Assembly (NCBI GenBank): GCA_965115825.1
Contig: OZ220464.1
Coordinates: 3,038,001-3,102,000 of the forward strand
Length of the DNA stretch: 64,000 nt
Origin: Bin87 sp965115825
GTDB taxonomy: Bacteria > Chloroflexota > Dehalococcoidia > Lucifugimonadales > UBA3495
Direction: 5' to 3'
In this document: one piece after another, positions 50,685-61,146 of the stretch
Numbering within the stretch: the stretch's first letter is position 1
Layout: each line of letters starts with the position of its first letter
Position numbers and translations under genes: made by a program
Notes under the pieces: model-generated
Told to the model about the DNA's origin: nothing
What the model saw: only the letters and a program-made list of their open reading frames with translations
Database searches by the model: none

Positions 50685-51389
50685 ATGGCAACGAACGGGA
50701 ACCCACAACAACGCAACAACGCACCTCAGGGCGGCCGGCCTTCCGGCGGCGGATTCACCATCACAGGTCGGACGCTGGCCATTGGCGGCGGCGGTATCGG
50801 CGTGGTGGTTCTGATAGCAGTCATCGTGGGTGTGCTGCTGATGACCGGCGTGATTGGCGGCGGAGGGGGCGACGGAGCATCCGGCGGCGGAGATGTGCTG
50901 GGCTACGTTCCGGGCGACGCCGAGCTGGTAGCCATTTGGGACGGTCGGGCATTTTACGGTGGCGACGTACCCGAAGACTACACCGAATACCTTGAAGACC
51001 AAGGCTTGGTGGAGGAGGGATCTCACGGCTTCCTGGAGATTGATGAAGACGACATCATCGTCCAGGCCCTGGTGGATGGCGAGCTGGAAATTCTGCAAGG
51101 CGATTTTGACTTTGAAATCATCCGTGAGGAACTGGAAGACGGGCGGGACTGTGAGAGCGACGATTTCCGGGACTTTGAGCTTTGGGAATGTCAGGGGGAA
51201 GAGTACCCGGCGGTGGCGTTGTTTGAAAAGGACAAGTACGTGGTTCTGGCCAGCGAGCGGCAAGGGCATCTTGAAGAGGTTCTCACATCCAAGAGCCGCA
51301 CACCGGAGAAACTGGCGAATTCTGACGACAGCGAAATCAAGAAAACCCTGGACCGCGCCGGCGAAGGATTGAGAAAATTGCGAAACTGA
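50685..51389 (+). CDS. Single-pass membrane protein with a large acidic extracytoplasmic domain
   Basis: 234 residues, ATG after gcaggaggattgaacacg (perfect GGAGG). A Gln/Asn/Gly-rich cytoplasmic tail (NPQQRNNAPQGGRPSGGG) precedes one membrane helix (GVVVLIAVIVGVLLMTGV), then a glycine hinge (GGGGGDGASGGGD) and a domain rich in Asp/Glu: GYVPGDAELVAIWD, DEDDIIVQALVDGELEI and ELWECQGEEYPAVALFEKD. Two cysteines (RDCES and LWECQ) could form a disulfide. The strand pattern suggests a compact beta-rich substrate-binding domain; Y-V-P-x-D-A-x-x-V resembles DUF3352-type proteins. Function unknown. Confidence 0.6.
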   Translation: MATNGNPQQRNNAPQGGRPSGGGFTITGRTLAIGGGGIGVVVLIAVIVGVLLMTGVIGGGGGDGASGGGDVLGYVPGDAELVAIWDGRAFYGGDVPEDYTEYLEDQGLVEEGSHGFLEIDEDDIIVQALVDGELEILQGDFDFEIIREELEDGRDCESDDFRDFELWECQGEEYPAVALFEKDKYVVLASERQGHLEEVLTSKSRTPEKLANSDDSEIKKTLDRAGEGLRKLRN

Positions 51390-51591
51390 TTGCCAGCCAG
51401 GGCGATGGCTGAAATCAGCGAGAGCAATGGCGGTTTCCGTCGCCGTACTTTCGCCTTTTTAGCAAACGCCGACGAACGCAGGATCATCGATAGAAAAGCA
51501 CGCTACACTTCGCCCACTCACACGTTCAGCGCCGGCACGGCTCCGCTATGGAACAGCGCCGGCGCCAGAAAGCACTGAACGCGGAAAAGAG

Positions 51592-53031
51592 CTACGCCAC
51601 TTCCAGCCACCAAGCGCAACAGCCGCAGTTAGCATTCCGGCATGCAGCAACTGGCGGTGATCCGCCTGTCCGGTGCCGCGATCGTGGCAAAAGCACCGGC
51701 ATTTGCCACATCCCAGCGTAGTCGTTGGCTTTGAGCCTTGCCAACACCGTTGCCAAGTACGCCAGCCGCGCAATCTTCACGCGCAGACTCACTTTGGCGA
51801 TACCAAGGAATTGATGGCGATCCAAAAGCCGCGAGTGTTTGGCGCTACGGAAATACCGCTCAATAGCCATCCGCATCCGGTAAATCCGCTTCCACTCATC
51901 AGTGAACCGCGGCAGGATGCCGATGATCCGCAGCAGCCTGGCTTCCGGCTTCTCCCAAACCTCGCAGTCGCAGTGGCGAGACCAATGCACCTTGTGCTTC
52001 AGGGCACAGCCTTTGCTGGGACAACGGAATAGGTGCCCCTTCTCCGAATCATAACCCCAGTACGCCATCGGTTCACCGCCTATGCAGGTAGGTCGACCTT
52101 CCTCAGTGTAGATGCCGTCGTACAACCGCTTGCCGGCCGCATCCTCACGCGGCTTGGGAATGGCGACAACGGGAATAATCCCGTGAGCCACCAAGCGCTG
52201 CAACCGTTCCTGCCCCGCGTAGGCTTTATCGGCGGTAGCGAACTTCGTCACAATCTGAGGGTGCAGCCGTCGGACTTCATCCAGCATTTTGGGCAGCTGT
52301 GGACCATCGCCCTCGTTAGCCGGCAGGACTATGCCCGCCAAAGGCAAACCGTAGTAGGCGTCGGCGGCTTCGTGCAACTTGTAACCGTAAAACACCTCTT
52401 TCTTCTCCTTGTTGCTGCTCTTGCTCTTTGGAGTCCGATACCCCCAAGTAGCGCTAGGATCTCTCGGCATGCTACGCTTCGGATTGCCGTAGGCTTCAAT
52501 GTCGGTTGAGTCGAAGGCAACGTAGTCGCCCAATCTCGGCGCGTCCGCCGGCACGACGCCGGCCGCTCTCAGCCGTTCCAACTCATCTCCGATTTCCAGT
52601 ACCACCTGGGCCATAACAAGGTCGACTTCGTCCGCGTATTCTGTGGCGGCTTTCACGAAGCGGCTGTAGGTGCCTTCATCGGGGGCCTGCTTCAAGTCGC
52701 ACATTGCAAGCAATCTGGGATTGCCATCCAGCTCGGCCAGGAAACGGTTGGCATAGCGGATGTTGAGTACGGACTGCAAAAATACCGCAGTGAGCTTAGC
52801 CATCGCGCCATATCCACGGCGCCCGCCCTTGCCGCTCCGGTGTGGCGCATCCAGTTTCTCGGCCAGCGAGCCGCCGTGAGTACGTACCGACCGGACGATG
52901 CTGGCCAAGAAAAGATAGCCGCTCGTCGGCATGGCTGGTGGCGATGACGCCACAGCCCCCGGGCCATTCACAGAATGGCCCGGTTCCGGTTGCGGAGAAT
53001 CCGCGTTGCGAGTATGATCGAAAGCGACCAT
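51592..53031 (-). CDS. DDE transposase, second member of the same family
   Basis: 479 residues, homologous over its length to the protein at 1941-3365 but clearly diverged. It has EKLDAPHRSGKGG, YVAFDSTDIEAYG with the first catalytic aspartate, FATADKAYAGQERL with the second, and MAIERYFRSAKHSRLLD with the glutamate. A cysteine cluster (FRCPSKGCALKHKVHWSRHCDC) lies in the same place as in the first protein. The C-terminus extends past the family end into what reads as neighbouring DNA. The N-terminal 30 residues are Pro/Ser-rich. The two elements are separate arrivals, not a recent duplication. Confidence 0.82.
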   Translation of the reverse strand: MVAFDHTRNADSPQPEPGHSVNGPGAVASSPPAMPTSGYLFLASIVRSVRTHGGSLAEKLDAPHRSGKGGRRGYGAMAKLTAVFLQSVLNIRYANRFLAELDGNPRLLAMCDLKQAPDEGTYSRFVKAATEYADEVDLVMAQVVLEIGDELERLRAAGVVPADAPRLGDYVAFDSTDIEAYGNPKRSMPRDPSATWGYRTPKSKSSNKEKKEVFYGYKLHEAADAYYGLPLAGIVLPANEGDGPQLPKMLDEVRRLHPQIVTKFATADKAYAGQERLQRLVAHGIIPVVAIPKPREDAAGKRLYDGIYTEEGRPTCIGGEPMAYWGYDSEKGHLFRCPSKGCALKHKVHWSRHCDCEVWEKPEARLLRIIGILPRFTDEWKRIYRMRMAIERYFRSAKHSRLLDRHQFLGIAKVSLRVKIARLAYLATVLARLKANDYAGMWQMPVLLPRSRHRTGGSPPVAACRNANCGCCAWWLEVA

Positions 53032-53207
53032 ACGGCAGGCTCCTTACGGCTGGGGCTCCGATGGTTACTGAGGCTGTCGGAGTTGGCGCTCTGACGGCCT
53101 CGCCACGTTCTACGATTACGATGGGTGCATGGTCATTGAATGCAGAATGCAGTTCTCGGTGTGCTCGATTCGATTTCGATTAGGCAAGCAACCGGCTCGC
53201 GGACGGG

Positions 53208-53765
53208 TCAGGCCACAGCCATAGGCAGTGAGAGAGCATCCGTCGATTCCGACGGGGCACTCCCGCCACCGTCATCAGCCGGGGTTGAAACGGTAGCGGG
53301 AACTTCGGTCCGGCTTGGAGCCTCGGGCAATTCGTCCAACGGGACGGTCTCCTTCAGGCGGTACACTCCGGGCGCGTTGTACACCCACTCGTCGCTGTCG
53401 CGGCAGTAGTTGGTCAAGGTCGAACGCACGCTGTTACGCTTGCCGCGGGATTTGCCGGCTTCCGCGACCAGATTGGCAACGTCACTCAGCCGAGCGTAAC
53501 CGCCGTTCCGCAACGCGTACTCTCTCAACACTTCCCGCTGGTTGCGACAGTGCATGATGTCCTCGACGGTAACGGGACGCGAGCTGTCCGCAGGCGACGA
53601 AACGCTCTTCGCCTTGATCCACGTCAAGGTCGCTTCTTTCATGCCCTCAATAGCAACCTTTTCGGCCTGCAGGTTGCCTATCTGCTCCTCCAGTGCTTGC
53701 GCGCAAGCATCCAAGTGATTGGCGCGATCTTGCGCCTCGGACACGCTAGTGAACGCTGCTATCAT
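53208..53765 (-). CDS. Coiled-coil plus winged-helix-like protein of unknown function
   Basis: 185 residues. The N-terminus (MIAAFTSVSEAQDRANHLDA then ALEEQIGNLQAEKVAIEGMK) is predicted coiled coil. The middle, REVLREYALRNGGYARLSDV through SVRSTLTNYCRDSDEWVYN and PGVYRL, has the layout of a HARE-HTH/winged-helix domain, with G-V-Y-R-L as the closing strand. This suggests DNA binding. The tail is Ser/Thr/Pro-rich and disordered. It lies between a transposase and the helicase-methyltransferase pair, and may serve the defence region or be cargo of the element. No close family recognised. Confidence 0.5.
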   Translation of the reverse strand: MIAAFTSVSEAQDRANHLDACAQALEEQIGNLQAEKVAIEGMKEATLTWIKAKSVSSPADSSRPVTVEDIMHCRNQREVLREYALRNGGYARLSDVANLVAEAGKSRGKRNSVRSTLTNYCRDSDEWVYNAPGVYRLKETVPLDELPEAPSRTEVPATVSTPADDGGGSAPSESTDALSLPMAVA

Positions 53766-53937
53766 GCATCCCCCCTGATTGTCGTAGCCTATTTCCGCTC
53801 AAATCGGCGTATGGCCCCGTAGTCTAGACCCGCAACGGCCGGTCTGTTACCGTTAACATGATGGCGGCAAGGTAAGCGAAGAGCCTACCAGCCTGAAAGC
53901 GCAAATAGCGCAAGGGTCGCCACCATGTTATTACAGT

Positions 53938-53971
53938 AGGCACAGCTCAGTTTGCCGCTGAAACTGTGCCT
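53938..53971. other. Imperfect hairpin upstream of the helicase-methyltransferase operon
   Basis: AGGCACAG-(ctca)-GTTT pairs with AAACTGTGCCT across gccgctg; 11 or 12 bp with a four-base bulge. It is the main feature in the 400-bp gap 53766-54170, which otherwise holds a direct repeat gcgcaaata/gcgcaaggg and no gene. It could be an operator or a terminator for the convergent side. Confidence 0.3.
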
Positions 53972-54170
53972 GCTGGATTGGTGCCCATACTACACGAAAG
54001 GCACACGCAACGCAACCATTTATGGGCCGACGGTAGCGAAACGGCTCGACGCCTAGCGTTATGACAGTGCCTTTACAGCAAACACCGTGGCGAATGCTAC
54101 GAAAGCACCACTACGTCAACGGATTGCGACGCCTGCTCGCACAGGGGAAGCAACATTACGGGAGACGACA

Positions 54171-57100
54171 TTGCCCAGGATATTCGACAACCTCACCGCC
54201 GGCGCCACGCTGTCGCCGGCCCTTCAGGAAACCCTGTCCATCTCCAATCGGGCCGACTTCTGCGTCGGCTATTTCAACCTCCGCGGCTGGGGCAACCTCG
54301 CCCCTTACGTGGACGCCTGGAACCAGGAGGAGGGCCCCTGCCGCCTCCTGGTGGGAATGCAGCGCCTGCCCAATCAAGAACTCAGAGAAGCCCTGACCCT
54401 CCGCGCGCAGCCGCCCGGGATGGACAACGCCACCGCGCACCGCCTGCGCCAACAGCTGGCCGAGCAGCTGCGCCAGCAGCTCACCTTGGGACTGCCCACC
54501 AACGCCGACGAAGCCGCCCTCCGCCGTCTGTCCCATCAACTCAAGGCTGGGCGCGTCATCGTCAAACTCTTCCTGCGCCACCCCTTGCACGCCAAGCTCT
54601 ATCTGCTGTTCCGGGAAGATCCCAACAACCCCGTCACCGGCTACCTGGGCAGCAGCAACCTGACCTTCGCCGGCCTCTCCCAGCAGGGCGAACTCAACAT
54701 CGACGTGCTCGACCACGACGCCACCCTCAAACTCAGCCAATGGTTCAATGACCGCTGGAACGACCGCTACTGCGTGGACATCACCGAAGAGCTGCTGAAA
54801 ATCATTGAGGCTAGCTGGGCCCGCCCTGACCCGATTCCCCCCTACCACATCTATCTCAAAATGGCTTACCACCTCTCCCACGAAGCCCGCGTCAGCATCG
54901 CCGAGTTCAAAATCCCCGGCATCTTCGGCAGCCGTCTCTTCGATTTCCAAACCGCCGCCGTCAAAATCGCCGCCCATCATCTGCACCAACGCGGCGGCGT
55001 CCTGATTGGCGACGTAGTCGGATTGGGCAAGACGCTGATCGCCACCGCCGTTGCGCGGATCTTTGAGGACGACCTGGGTTCCCAGACGCTCATCATCTGC
55101 CCCAAGAACCTGGTCAGAATGTGGGAAGAGTACCGCGACGAATATGGACTCCGCGCCCGCGTCCTGTCCCTCAGCCGGGCGCTCAGCGAGTTGCCCAATC
55201 TACGCCGCTTCCACCAGGTCATCATCGACGAGAGCCACAACCTGCGCAAGCGCGACGGCAAGCGCTACCGAGCCATCCGGGAGTACATCAGCGAGAACGA
55301 GAGCCGCTGCATCCTGCTCTCGGCGACGCCGTACAACAAAACCTACCACGACCTCTCCAACCAACTGCGGCTGTTCATCAGCGAGGAGCAGGATCTGGGA
55401 ATCCGCCCGGAGCGGATGCTGCGCGAAGCAGGCGAAGCCGAGTTCCGGCGTCAGGGCCAGACCAACCCCCGCAGCCTGGCCGCCTTCGAGCGAAGCGAGT
55501 ACCCCGACGACTGGCGCGACCTGATGCGCCGGTATATGGTGCGACGCACCCGCAGCTTCGTCCAGGAACACTACGCCGATACGGATCCTGCTACCGGCCG
55601 CAAGTTCCTTACCTTCGAGGATGGCAACCGCTCGTACTTCCCGACGCGGGTTCCCAAAACCGTCGTATTCGCCGTCAACGATGCCGACCCCGACGACCGG
55701 TACGCCCGGCTGTACGCCCCGACAACCGTCGACCTGATTGAGCGGCTGCGCCTGCCGCGCTACGGCCTCGGCAACTACGTGCTGGACAATCCCGCCACGC
55801 CGCCAACGGCTGCCGAAGACCGGCAAATTCAGAACCTTGCGCGGGCCGGCAAACGCCTGATGGGGTTCTGCCGCACCAACCTGTTCAAAAGGCTGGAAAG
55901 CAGCGGCGCCGCTTTCGTCCGGTCGGTGGAGCGCCACACCCTCCGCAACTATATCTTCCTTCACGCCCTCCGCAACGGGCTGCCGCTGCCGGTAGGCCCC
56001 CAGGACGCCGAAATGCTCGACTCCCGTTTCGTCGACGAGGACGTTGACGTGGCGCAAAGCGCGCTCGCCGACCCCGACGACGACACGGACATGGATATGA
56101 GCAATGACGCTTTCAATGCCGCCGGCGCATCCCAGCTCCGGACGGCGGAGTCGTTCGCGCGCCGCGCCGCCCGCATCTACGAGGAGTACGCCGCCCAGTT
56201 CCACCGCCGGTTCACCTGGATGCGCCGCGACCTGTTCCGCCCCGAACTGGAGGCCGAACTGCAAAGCGACGCCGACGCCCTGCTGGCCCTCTTGCAGCGC
56301 AACGGCGCCTGGAACCCGGCCCAGGACGCCAAGCTCGACGCCCTCCAAGACCTCCTCACCGAGACCTATCACGACCGGAAAGTCATTGTGTTCTCCCAGT
56401 TCGCCGACACCGTGCGCTATCTGGAAAGCGAACTCCTGGCCCGCGGCGTAACCCGCCTGGCCGGCGTCACCGGCGATTCTCCCGACCCGACGGCCATGGC
56501 CTGGCGATTCAGCCCCGTCAGCAACGACAAGCGCCGGCACACGCCGCCCGACCGGGAACTCCGCATCCTCATCGCCACCGACGTCCTCAGCGAAGGGCAG
56601 AACCTCCAGGACTGCGCCGTCGTCGTCAACTACGACCTACCCTGGGCCATCATCCGCCTCATCCAGCGCGCCGGCCGCGTTGACCGTATCGGCCAGACCG
56701 CCCCGGAAATCCTCTGCCACTCCTTCATGCCTTCCGACGGCGTGGAGCGCATCATCAACCTGCGCGCCCGGGTGCGCGAAAACGCGGAAGTCGTCGGCGC
56801 CGACGAAGCCTTTTTCGAGGACGACCAGGATGACCAACCTATCATCAACCTTTACCACGAAAAAGCCGGCATCCTCGACGGCGAGCCCGACGGTGAAGTC
56901 GACCTCACCTCCCACGCCTACCAGATTTGGCGGAACGCCGTCGCCACCGACCCCGCGCTGGAAAAGGCCGTCGTCAACCTCCCCGACGTGGTATTCTCCT
57001 CCCGCCAGCATCCCGGCGATGCCCGGCGACCCGAAGGCGTCCTCGTCTATCTCCGCACGGCGGACGACAACGACGCCCTGGCCTATGTCGGACGCGACGG

Positions 57101-57587
57101 GCAGAGCATCACCGAGTCTCCCATTGAAATCCTGGCCGCCGCAGAATGCCGCCCCGACACGCCGGCCTACTCCCGACACAAGAAACACCACGAGCTGGTC
57201 GCAGCCGGCTCCGACCACGTCGCCCGGCAGGCCCGCAGCATCGGCGGCCAGCTCGGCCGTCCCAGCAGCGCGCGCTACCGCGCCTATAACCGCCTCAAGG
57301 AATACGCCGAAAGCGTCAAAGGCCAGCTGTTCGACAGTGAAGAATTACGCAATGCCGTCAACGACATCTACCGTTACCCCCTGCGCCAGGCTGCGGTGGA
57401 CACCCTGAACCGCCAGCTGCGCAGCGGCATTGACGACCCCGGCCTGGCCGAACTGGTCATCCGGCTGCGCAGCGAAGACCGCCTCTGCATAATGGAACCG
57501 GACGACGCCGAACCCCGGGAGCCGCGCATCATCTGCTCTATGGGACTGTTCAACCACGCAAACGAGGAACCCACCGATGCCCCCTGA
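54171..57587 (+). CDS. PLD-SNF2 helicase of the helicase-methyltransferase module
   Basis: 1138 residues from TTG 54171 (MPRIFDNLTAG), chosen because gggagacgac precedes it and related proteins begin like this; the frame is open to 54087. DFCVGYFNLRGW and HAKLYLLFREDPNNPVTGYLG with GSSNLTFAG give the PLD-like half-site. The helicase core is GLGKTLIATAVA (P-loop), VIIDESHNLRKRD (a DESH variant of DEAH), LLSATPYN, then IATDVLSEGQNLQDCAVVV and QRAGRVDRIGQT. The C-terminus ends RIICSMGLFNHA. Homologous to the helicases in the inverted repeat but diverged. The methyltransferase start overlaps its last 11 bases, so the two are made together. Confidence 0.85.
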   Translation: MPRIFDNLTAGATLSPALQETLSISNRADFCVGYFNLRGWGNLAPYVDAWNQEEGPCRLLVGMQRLPNQELREALTLRAQPPGMDNATAHRLRQQLAEQLRQQLTLGLPTNADEAALRRLSHQLKAGRVIVKLFLRHPLHAKLYLLFREDPNNPVTGYLGSSNLTFAGLSQQGELNIDVLDHDATLKLSQWFNDRWNDRYCVDITEELLKIIEASWARPDPIPPYHIYLKMAYHLSHEARVSIAEFKIPGIFGSRLFDFQTAAVKIAAHHLHQRGGVLIGDVVGLGKTLIATAVARIFEDDLGSQTLIICPKNLVRMWEEYRDEYGLRARVLSLSRALSELPNLRRFHQVIIDESHNLRKRDGKRYRAIREYISENESRCILLSATPYNKTYHDLSNQLRLFISEEQDLGIRPERMLREAGEAEFRRQGQTNPRSLAAFERSEYPDDWRDLMRRYMVRRTRSFVQEHYADTDPATGRKFLTFEDGNRSYFPTRVPKTVVFAVNDADPDDRYARLYAPTTVDLIERLRLPRYGLGNYVLDNPATPPTAAEDRQIQNLARAGKRLMGFCRTNLFKRLESSGAAFVRSVERHTLRNYIFLHALRNGLPLPVGPQDAEMLDSRFVDEDVDVAQSALADPDDDTDMDMSNDAFNAAGASQLRTAESFARRAARIYEEYAAQFHRRFTWMRRDLFRPELEAELQSDADALLALLQRNGAWNPAQDAKLDALQDLLTETYHDRKVIVFSQFADTVRYLESELLARGVTRLAGVTGDSPDPTAMAWRFSPVSNDKRRHTPPDRELRILIATDVLSEGQNLQDCAVVVNYDLPWAIIRLIQRAGRVDRIGQTAPEILCHSFMPSDGVERIINLRARVRENAEVVGADEAFFEDDQDDQPIINLYHEKAGILDGEPDGEVDLTSHAYQIWRNAVATDPALEKAVVNLPDVVFSSRQHPGDARRPEGVLVYLRTADDNDALAYVGRDGQSITESPIEILAAAECRPDTPAYSRHKKHHELVAAGSDHVARQARSIGGQLGRPSSARYRAYNRLKEYAESVKGQLFDSEELRNAVNDIYRYPLRQAAVDTLNRQLRSGIDDPGLAELVIRLRSEDRLCIMEPDDAEPREPRIICSMGLFNHANEEPTDAP

Positions 57588-60500
57588 CGTTCAAACCCTC
57601 CGCCCTTACCTCCAAAACTGCGACCTCACCGGCCTGCTGGTGGACGGCCTCGGCTGGAATCACTACCACGGCCCGACAATCAGCGTCCCTACCGGCGGCG
57701 ATGCCTACGCCTTGCATCCCGTCGCCGAAAAGGCCGGCTTCGCCGTCTATCGCTGCGACCCCAATCCCGACGGCGCCATCCCTCCCTATAGCGTCCGCCG
57801 CCAGATCGAATCTAAAGTAGCCGAGACCAACTACGAGCACCTCATTATCTTCACCGACTTCGGCCAAACCGTCCAGGTCTGGCAGTGGGTCAAGCGCGAA
57901 TCCGGCAAGCCCCCGGCCTTCCGCGAACTCCGCTACGACCAGGGACAAACCGGAACCGCCCTCCTCCAGCGTCTCCACGGCATCGCGTTCACCCTGGACG
58001 AAGAGGGCAGCCTCGGCATCACCGACGTAACCGGCCGCTTCCGCGACTCCCTCGACGTCGAGCGCGTCACCCGCCGTTTCTACGACCGCTTCCGCGCCGA
58101 ACTCTCCGCCTTCCAGCAGTTCATCAACGGCTTCACTTCCCAAGGCGACCGCGATTGGTACGCCTCCCTGATGCTCAACCGCATGATGTTCGTCTATTTC
58201 ATCCAGAAGCAGGGCTTCCTGGACGGCGACGAGCATTATCTCCGCAACCGCCTGCAACAAGTCCAGGAGCAGGACGGCCCCGACCGCTTCCAGCGTTTCT
58301 ACCGCCGGTTCCTCCTCCGCCTGTTCCACGAAGGACTGGGCCAGCCCGAAGCCCAACGCTCCCCCGAACTCACCGCACTCCTCGGCCAGGTACCCTACCT
58401 CAACGGCGGCATCTTCGACCCTCACGCCCTGGAACAGGACAACCCCGACATCAATATCCCCGACGCCGCCTTTGCGCAGATCTTCGCCTTCTTCGACCAG
58501 TACCAATGGCACCTGGACGACCGACCCACCGGCGCCGACAACGAAATCAACCCCGACGTCCTGGGCTACATCTTTGAGAAGTACGTCAACCAGAAGCAGA
58601 TGGGCGCCTACTACACCAAAGAGGACATCACCGGCTACATCGCCCGCAGCGCCGTAATCCCGCGTCTGCTGGAAATGGCCCGGCGCGAATGCCCCGTCGC
58701 CTTCGCTCCCGACGCCGGCGTCTGGCGCCTCCTCCGGGACGACCCCGACCACTACATCTACCCCTCCGTCGGACACGGCGTCGCCTGGGACTACTCCCCC
58801 GACGCCATAACCCGCCTGGACGAACCCCTGGAACTGCCGGCGGACATCGCCGCCGGCCTCAACGACCCGGCTCAGCGCAGCGGCTGGAACCAACCCGCGC
58901 CCGCAGAGTACGCTCTCCCCACCGAAACCTGGCGCGAGCTCATCGCCCGCCGCCAGCGTTACGAAGCAGTCCGCGACCAACTGGCCGCCGGCCAGGTCCA
59001 AAGCGTCAACGACCTCATCACCCTCAACCTCGACAGCGAGCGGTTCGCCCGCGACGTCATCATCCACAGCGAAGGCCCCGAACTCATCCGCGCCCTCTGG
59101 AACGCCCTCGCCAAAATCTCCATCCTCGACCCCGCCTGCGGCTCCGGCGCCTTCCTCTTCGCCGCCCTCAACATCCTCGAACCCCTCTACTCCGCCGTCA
59201 TCCAGGCCATGCGCCACTTCATCGCCGACCTGGCAACCTCCCAGCGTCCCCGTCCGCCTCAAGCCCTCCAGGACTTCCGCAAAATCCTCCAAGACGCCGG
59301 CCAGCGCCGCAGCGAACGCTACTACATCCTCAAGTCCATCATCGTCAACAACCTCTACGGCGTGGACATCATGGCCGAAGCCGTTGAAATCTGCCGTCTC
59401 CGCCTCTTCCTCAAACTCGCCGCCCAGCTCGAATACTACGACCAGATTGAACCCCTACCGGATATAGACTTCAACATCCAGGCCGGCAACTCCCTCGTCG
59501 GCTTCACCACCGCCGCCGCCGTCCGCAGCGCCATCACCGCCGACCTCAACGGCCAGCAGCGCATGATTACCCCCGACGACGAAGCCGCCTTGCAGAGCAT
59601 CGAGGCCAACGCCGCCAACGTCGCCCGCCAGTTCCACTACTTCCAGCAGATCCAAACCGAATACGGCATGGGCCACGCCCAACTCTCCGCCCAATCCAAG
59701 CAGAGCCTCCAATCTCAACTCAACGACCTCCGCCTGGAACTCCACGCCCTCCTCGCCAAAGAGTACGGCATCGACGCCGCGCAGCCCGCCGACTTTCACC
59801 AATGGCAAGCTACCCACCAGCCCTTCCACTGGTTCACCGAGTTCCACTCCATCATGCGACAGGGCGGCTTCGACGTGGTCATCGGCAACCCCCCTTACTT
59901 GGAATACAGCAAAGTGCGGAAAGAGTACCGGGCCAAGGGTCTCGTAACCGAGCGTTGCGGAAACCTCTACGCTATGTTTATCGAACGATCTTACTCGTGC
60001 CTGCGGCGAGGCGGACGATTCGGGATGATTGTTCAGCTTTCTTACTCCTGTACCGACCGAATGGAGCCGGTCCAGCAATTGTGCCTCTCACAAAGCGGCA
60101 GCCTCTGGCTCTCTCATTTTGACGACCGTCCGGCCAAGCTCTTTGACGGACTGGAGCATATCCGCGCCACCATCGTAATCTCAGCGAGGTCGGACAACGG
60201 CGCCGACGTGGCGCACGCTACGGCCTACAACCGATGGTACACGGAGGCTCGGCAGCATCTGTTTGACACCATAGCCCTCGCTCCTCTCGTCAAGGCTCAT
60301 AACGTCCCAGGTGGAACCTTACCCAAGATTGGGCCTATGCCAGCCTCAGCAATACTGGAACGGATTGCGGAACAAACGCCCCTTGGCAGCAGCCTGGCCC
60401 CGTCGGGGAAGGGGAAGGCTTACTTTCACAACGCCCCCCAATACTGGGTAAGGGCTATGGACTTCGCCCCGTACTTCTGGAACGAACGCGACGGTGAGCA

Positions 60501-60921
60501 GATTTCATCGCACGTCAAGACCCTGAATTTCCCCGGAGCGGAAGACGCGGCTGTTGCCGTTGCCGCGCTGAACAGTTCGCTCTTCTACTGGTGGTTCCTG
60601 CTCCTTTCTAACTGCCGAGACCTCACTCTCAGGGAAATCGAGCGTTTCCCCATTGGCCTGGCGGGAATGAAAAAGGCCGCCAAACGGCAGTTAGCCCAAT
60701 TGACCGACGAGCTGATGGAGAGCTTCCGGCGTCACAGCCAGCGCAAGGAAACCCGTTACCAAACCACCGGCCGCGTCATCTACGACGAGTTCGACCAGAA
60801 GCCGTCCAAGCCCATCATCGACCAAATCGACCGCGTCCTGGCCGAACACTACGGCTTCACCGACGAGGAACTCGACTTCATCATCAACTACGACATCAAA
60901 TACCGCATGGGCCGCTCCTGA
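57577..60921 (+). CDS. Eco57I-type DNA adenine methyltransferase (restriction-modification-like)
   Basis: 1114 residues. A large N-terminal region (with VAETNYEHLIIFTDFGQTV and LMLNRMMFVYFIQKQGFLDGD) precedes the catalytic domain: motif I DPACGSGAFLFAALNIL (from residue 518) and motif IV IGNPPYLEYS (NPPY, about 771). YIFEKYVNQKQMGAYYT is the approach helix typical of this family. The last 300 residues are the target-recognition region, of a different type from the modules at 10.5-12.1 kb. It probably methylates adenine in a specific sequence to mark self DNA, with the coupled helicase acting on unmarked DNA. No separate nuclease gene follows, so cutting may come from the PLD domain. Confidence 0.88.
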   Translation: MPPDVQTLRPYLQNCDLTGLLVDGLGWNHYHGPTISVPTGGDAYALHPVAEKAGFAVYRCDPNPDGAIPPYSVRRQIESKVAETNYEHLIIFTDFGQTVQVWQWVKRESGKPPAFRELRYDQGQTGTALLQRLHGIAFTLDEEGSLGITDVTGRFRDSLDVERVTRRFYDRFRAELSAFQQFINGFTSQGDRDWYASLMLNRMMFVYFIQKQGFLDGDEHYLRNRLQQVQEQDGPDRFQRFYRRFLLRLFHEGLGQPEAQRSPELTALLGQVPYLNGGIFDPHALEQDNPDINIPDAAFAQIFAFFDQYQWHLDDRPTGADNEINPDVLGYIFEKYVNQKQMGAYYTKEDITGYIARSAVIPRLLEMARRECPVAFAPDAGVWRLLRDDPDHYIYPSVGHGVAWDYSPDAITRLDEPLELPADIAAGLNDPAQRSGWNQPAPAEYALPTETWRELIARRQRYEAVRDQLAAGQVQSVNDLITLNLDSERFARDVIIHSEGPELIRALWNALAKISILDPACGSGAFLFAALNILEPLYSAVIQAMRHFIADLATSQRPRPPQALQDFRKILQDAGQRRSERYYILKSIIVNNLYGVDIMAEAVEICRLRLFLKLAAQLEYYDQIEPLPDIDFNIQAGNSLVGFTTAAAVRSAITADLNGQQRMITPDDEAALQSIEANAANVARQFHYFQQIQTEYGMGHAQLSAQSKQSLQSQLNDLRLELHALLAKEYGIDAAQPADFHQWQATHQPFHWFTEFHSIMRQGGFDVVIGNPPYLEYSKVRKEYRAKGLVTERCGNLYAMFIERSYSCLRRGGRFGMIVQLSYSCTDRMEPVQQLCLSQSGSLWLSHFDDRPAKLFDGLEHIRATIVISARSDNGADVAHATAYNRWYTEARQHLFDTIALAPLVKAHNVPGGTLPKIGPMPASAILERIAEQTPLGSSLAPSGKGKAYFHNAPQYWVRAMDFAPYFWNERDGEQISSHVKTLNFPGAEDAAVAVAALNSSLFYWWFLLLSNCRDLTLREIERFPIGLAGMKKAAKRQLAQLTDELMESFRRHSQRKETRYQTTGRVIYDEFDQKPSKPIIDQIDRVLAEHYGFTDEELDFIINYDIKYRMGRS

Positions 60922-61146
60922 CCCTCACCCAGCCCCAGCGGCGGATCTGAGCGGCTTGACAGAACAGAGCATCGCAGATATCGTAGGCAACCGCTAACAG
61001 CGATGCTGGATCACCAGGAAACCACGTTCCAGGCGATCCTCTACCAAACCTGTGTACCGGCGAAGGACCTGGGAGACCACCTGTGCAAAGCTGCACAGGA
61101 AGCCCGCAAGCTCAGGATAGCCCATATCCAAAATCAAGGAGGAATC

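Noticed and set aside
54171..60921. Calling the helicase-methyltransferase pair DISARM or BREX
   Set aside because: No DrmA/DrmB, PglZ or BrxC-like gene is present in the window. Only the PLD-SNF2 helicase and an Eco57I-type methyltransferase can be shown.
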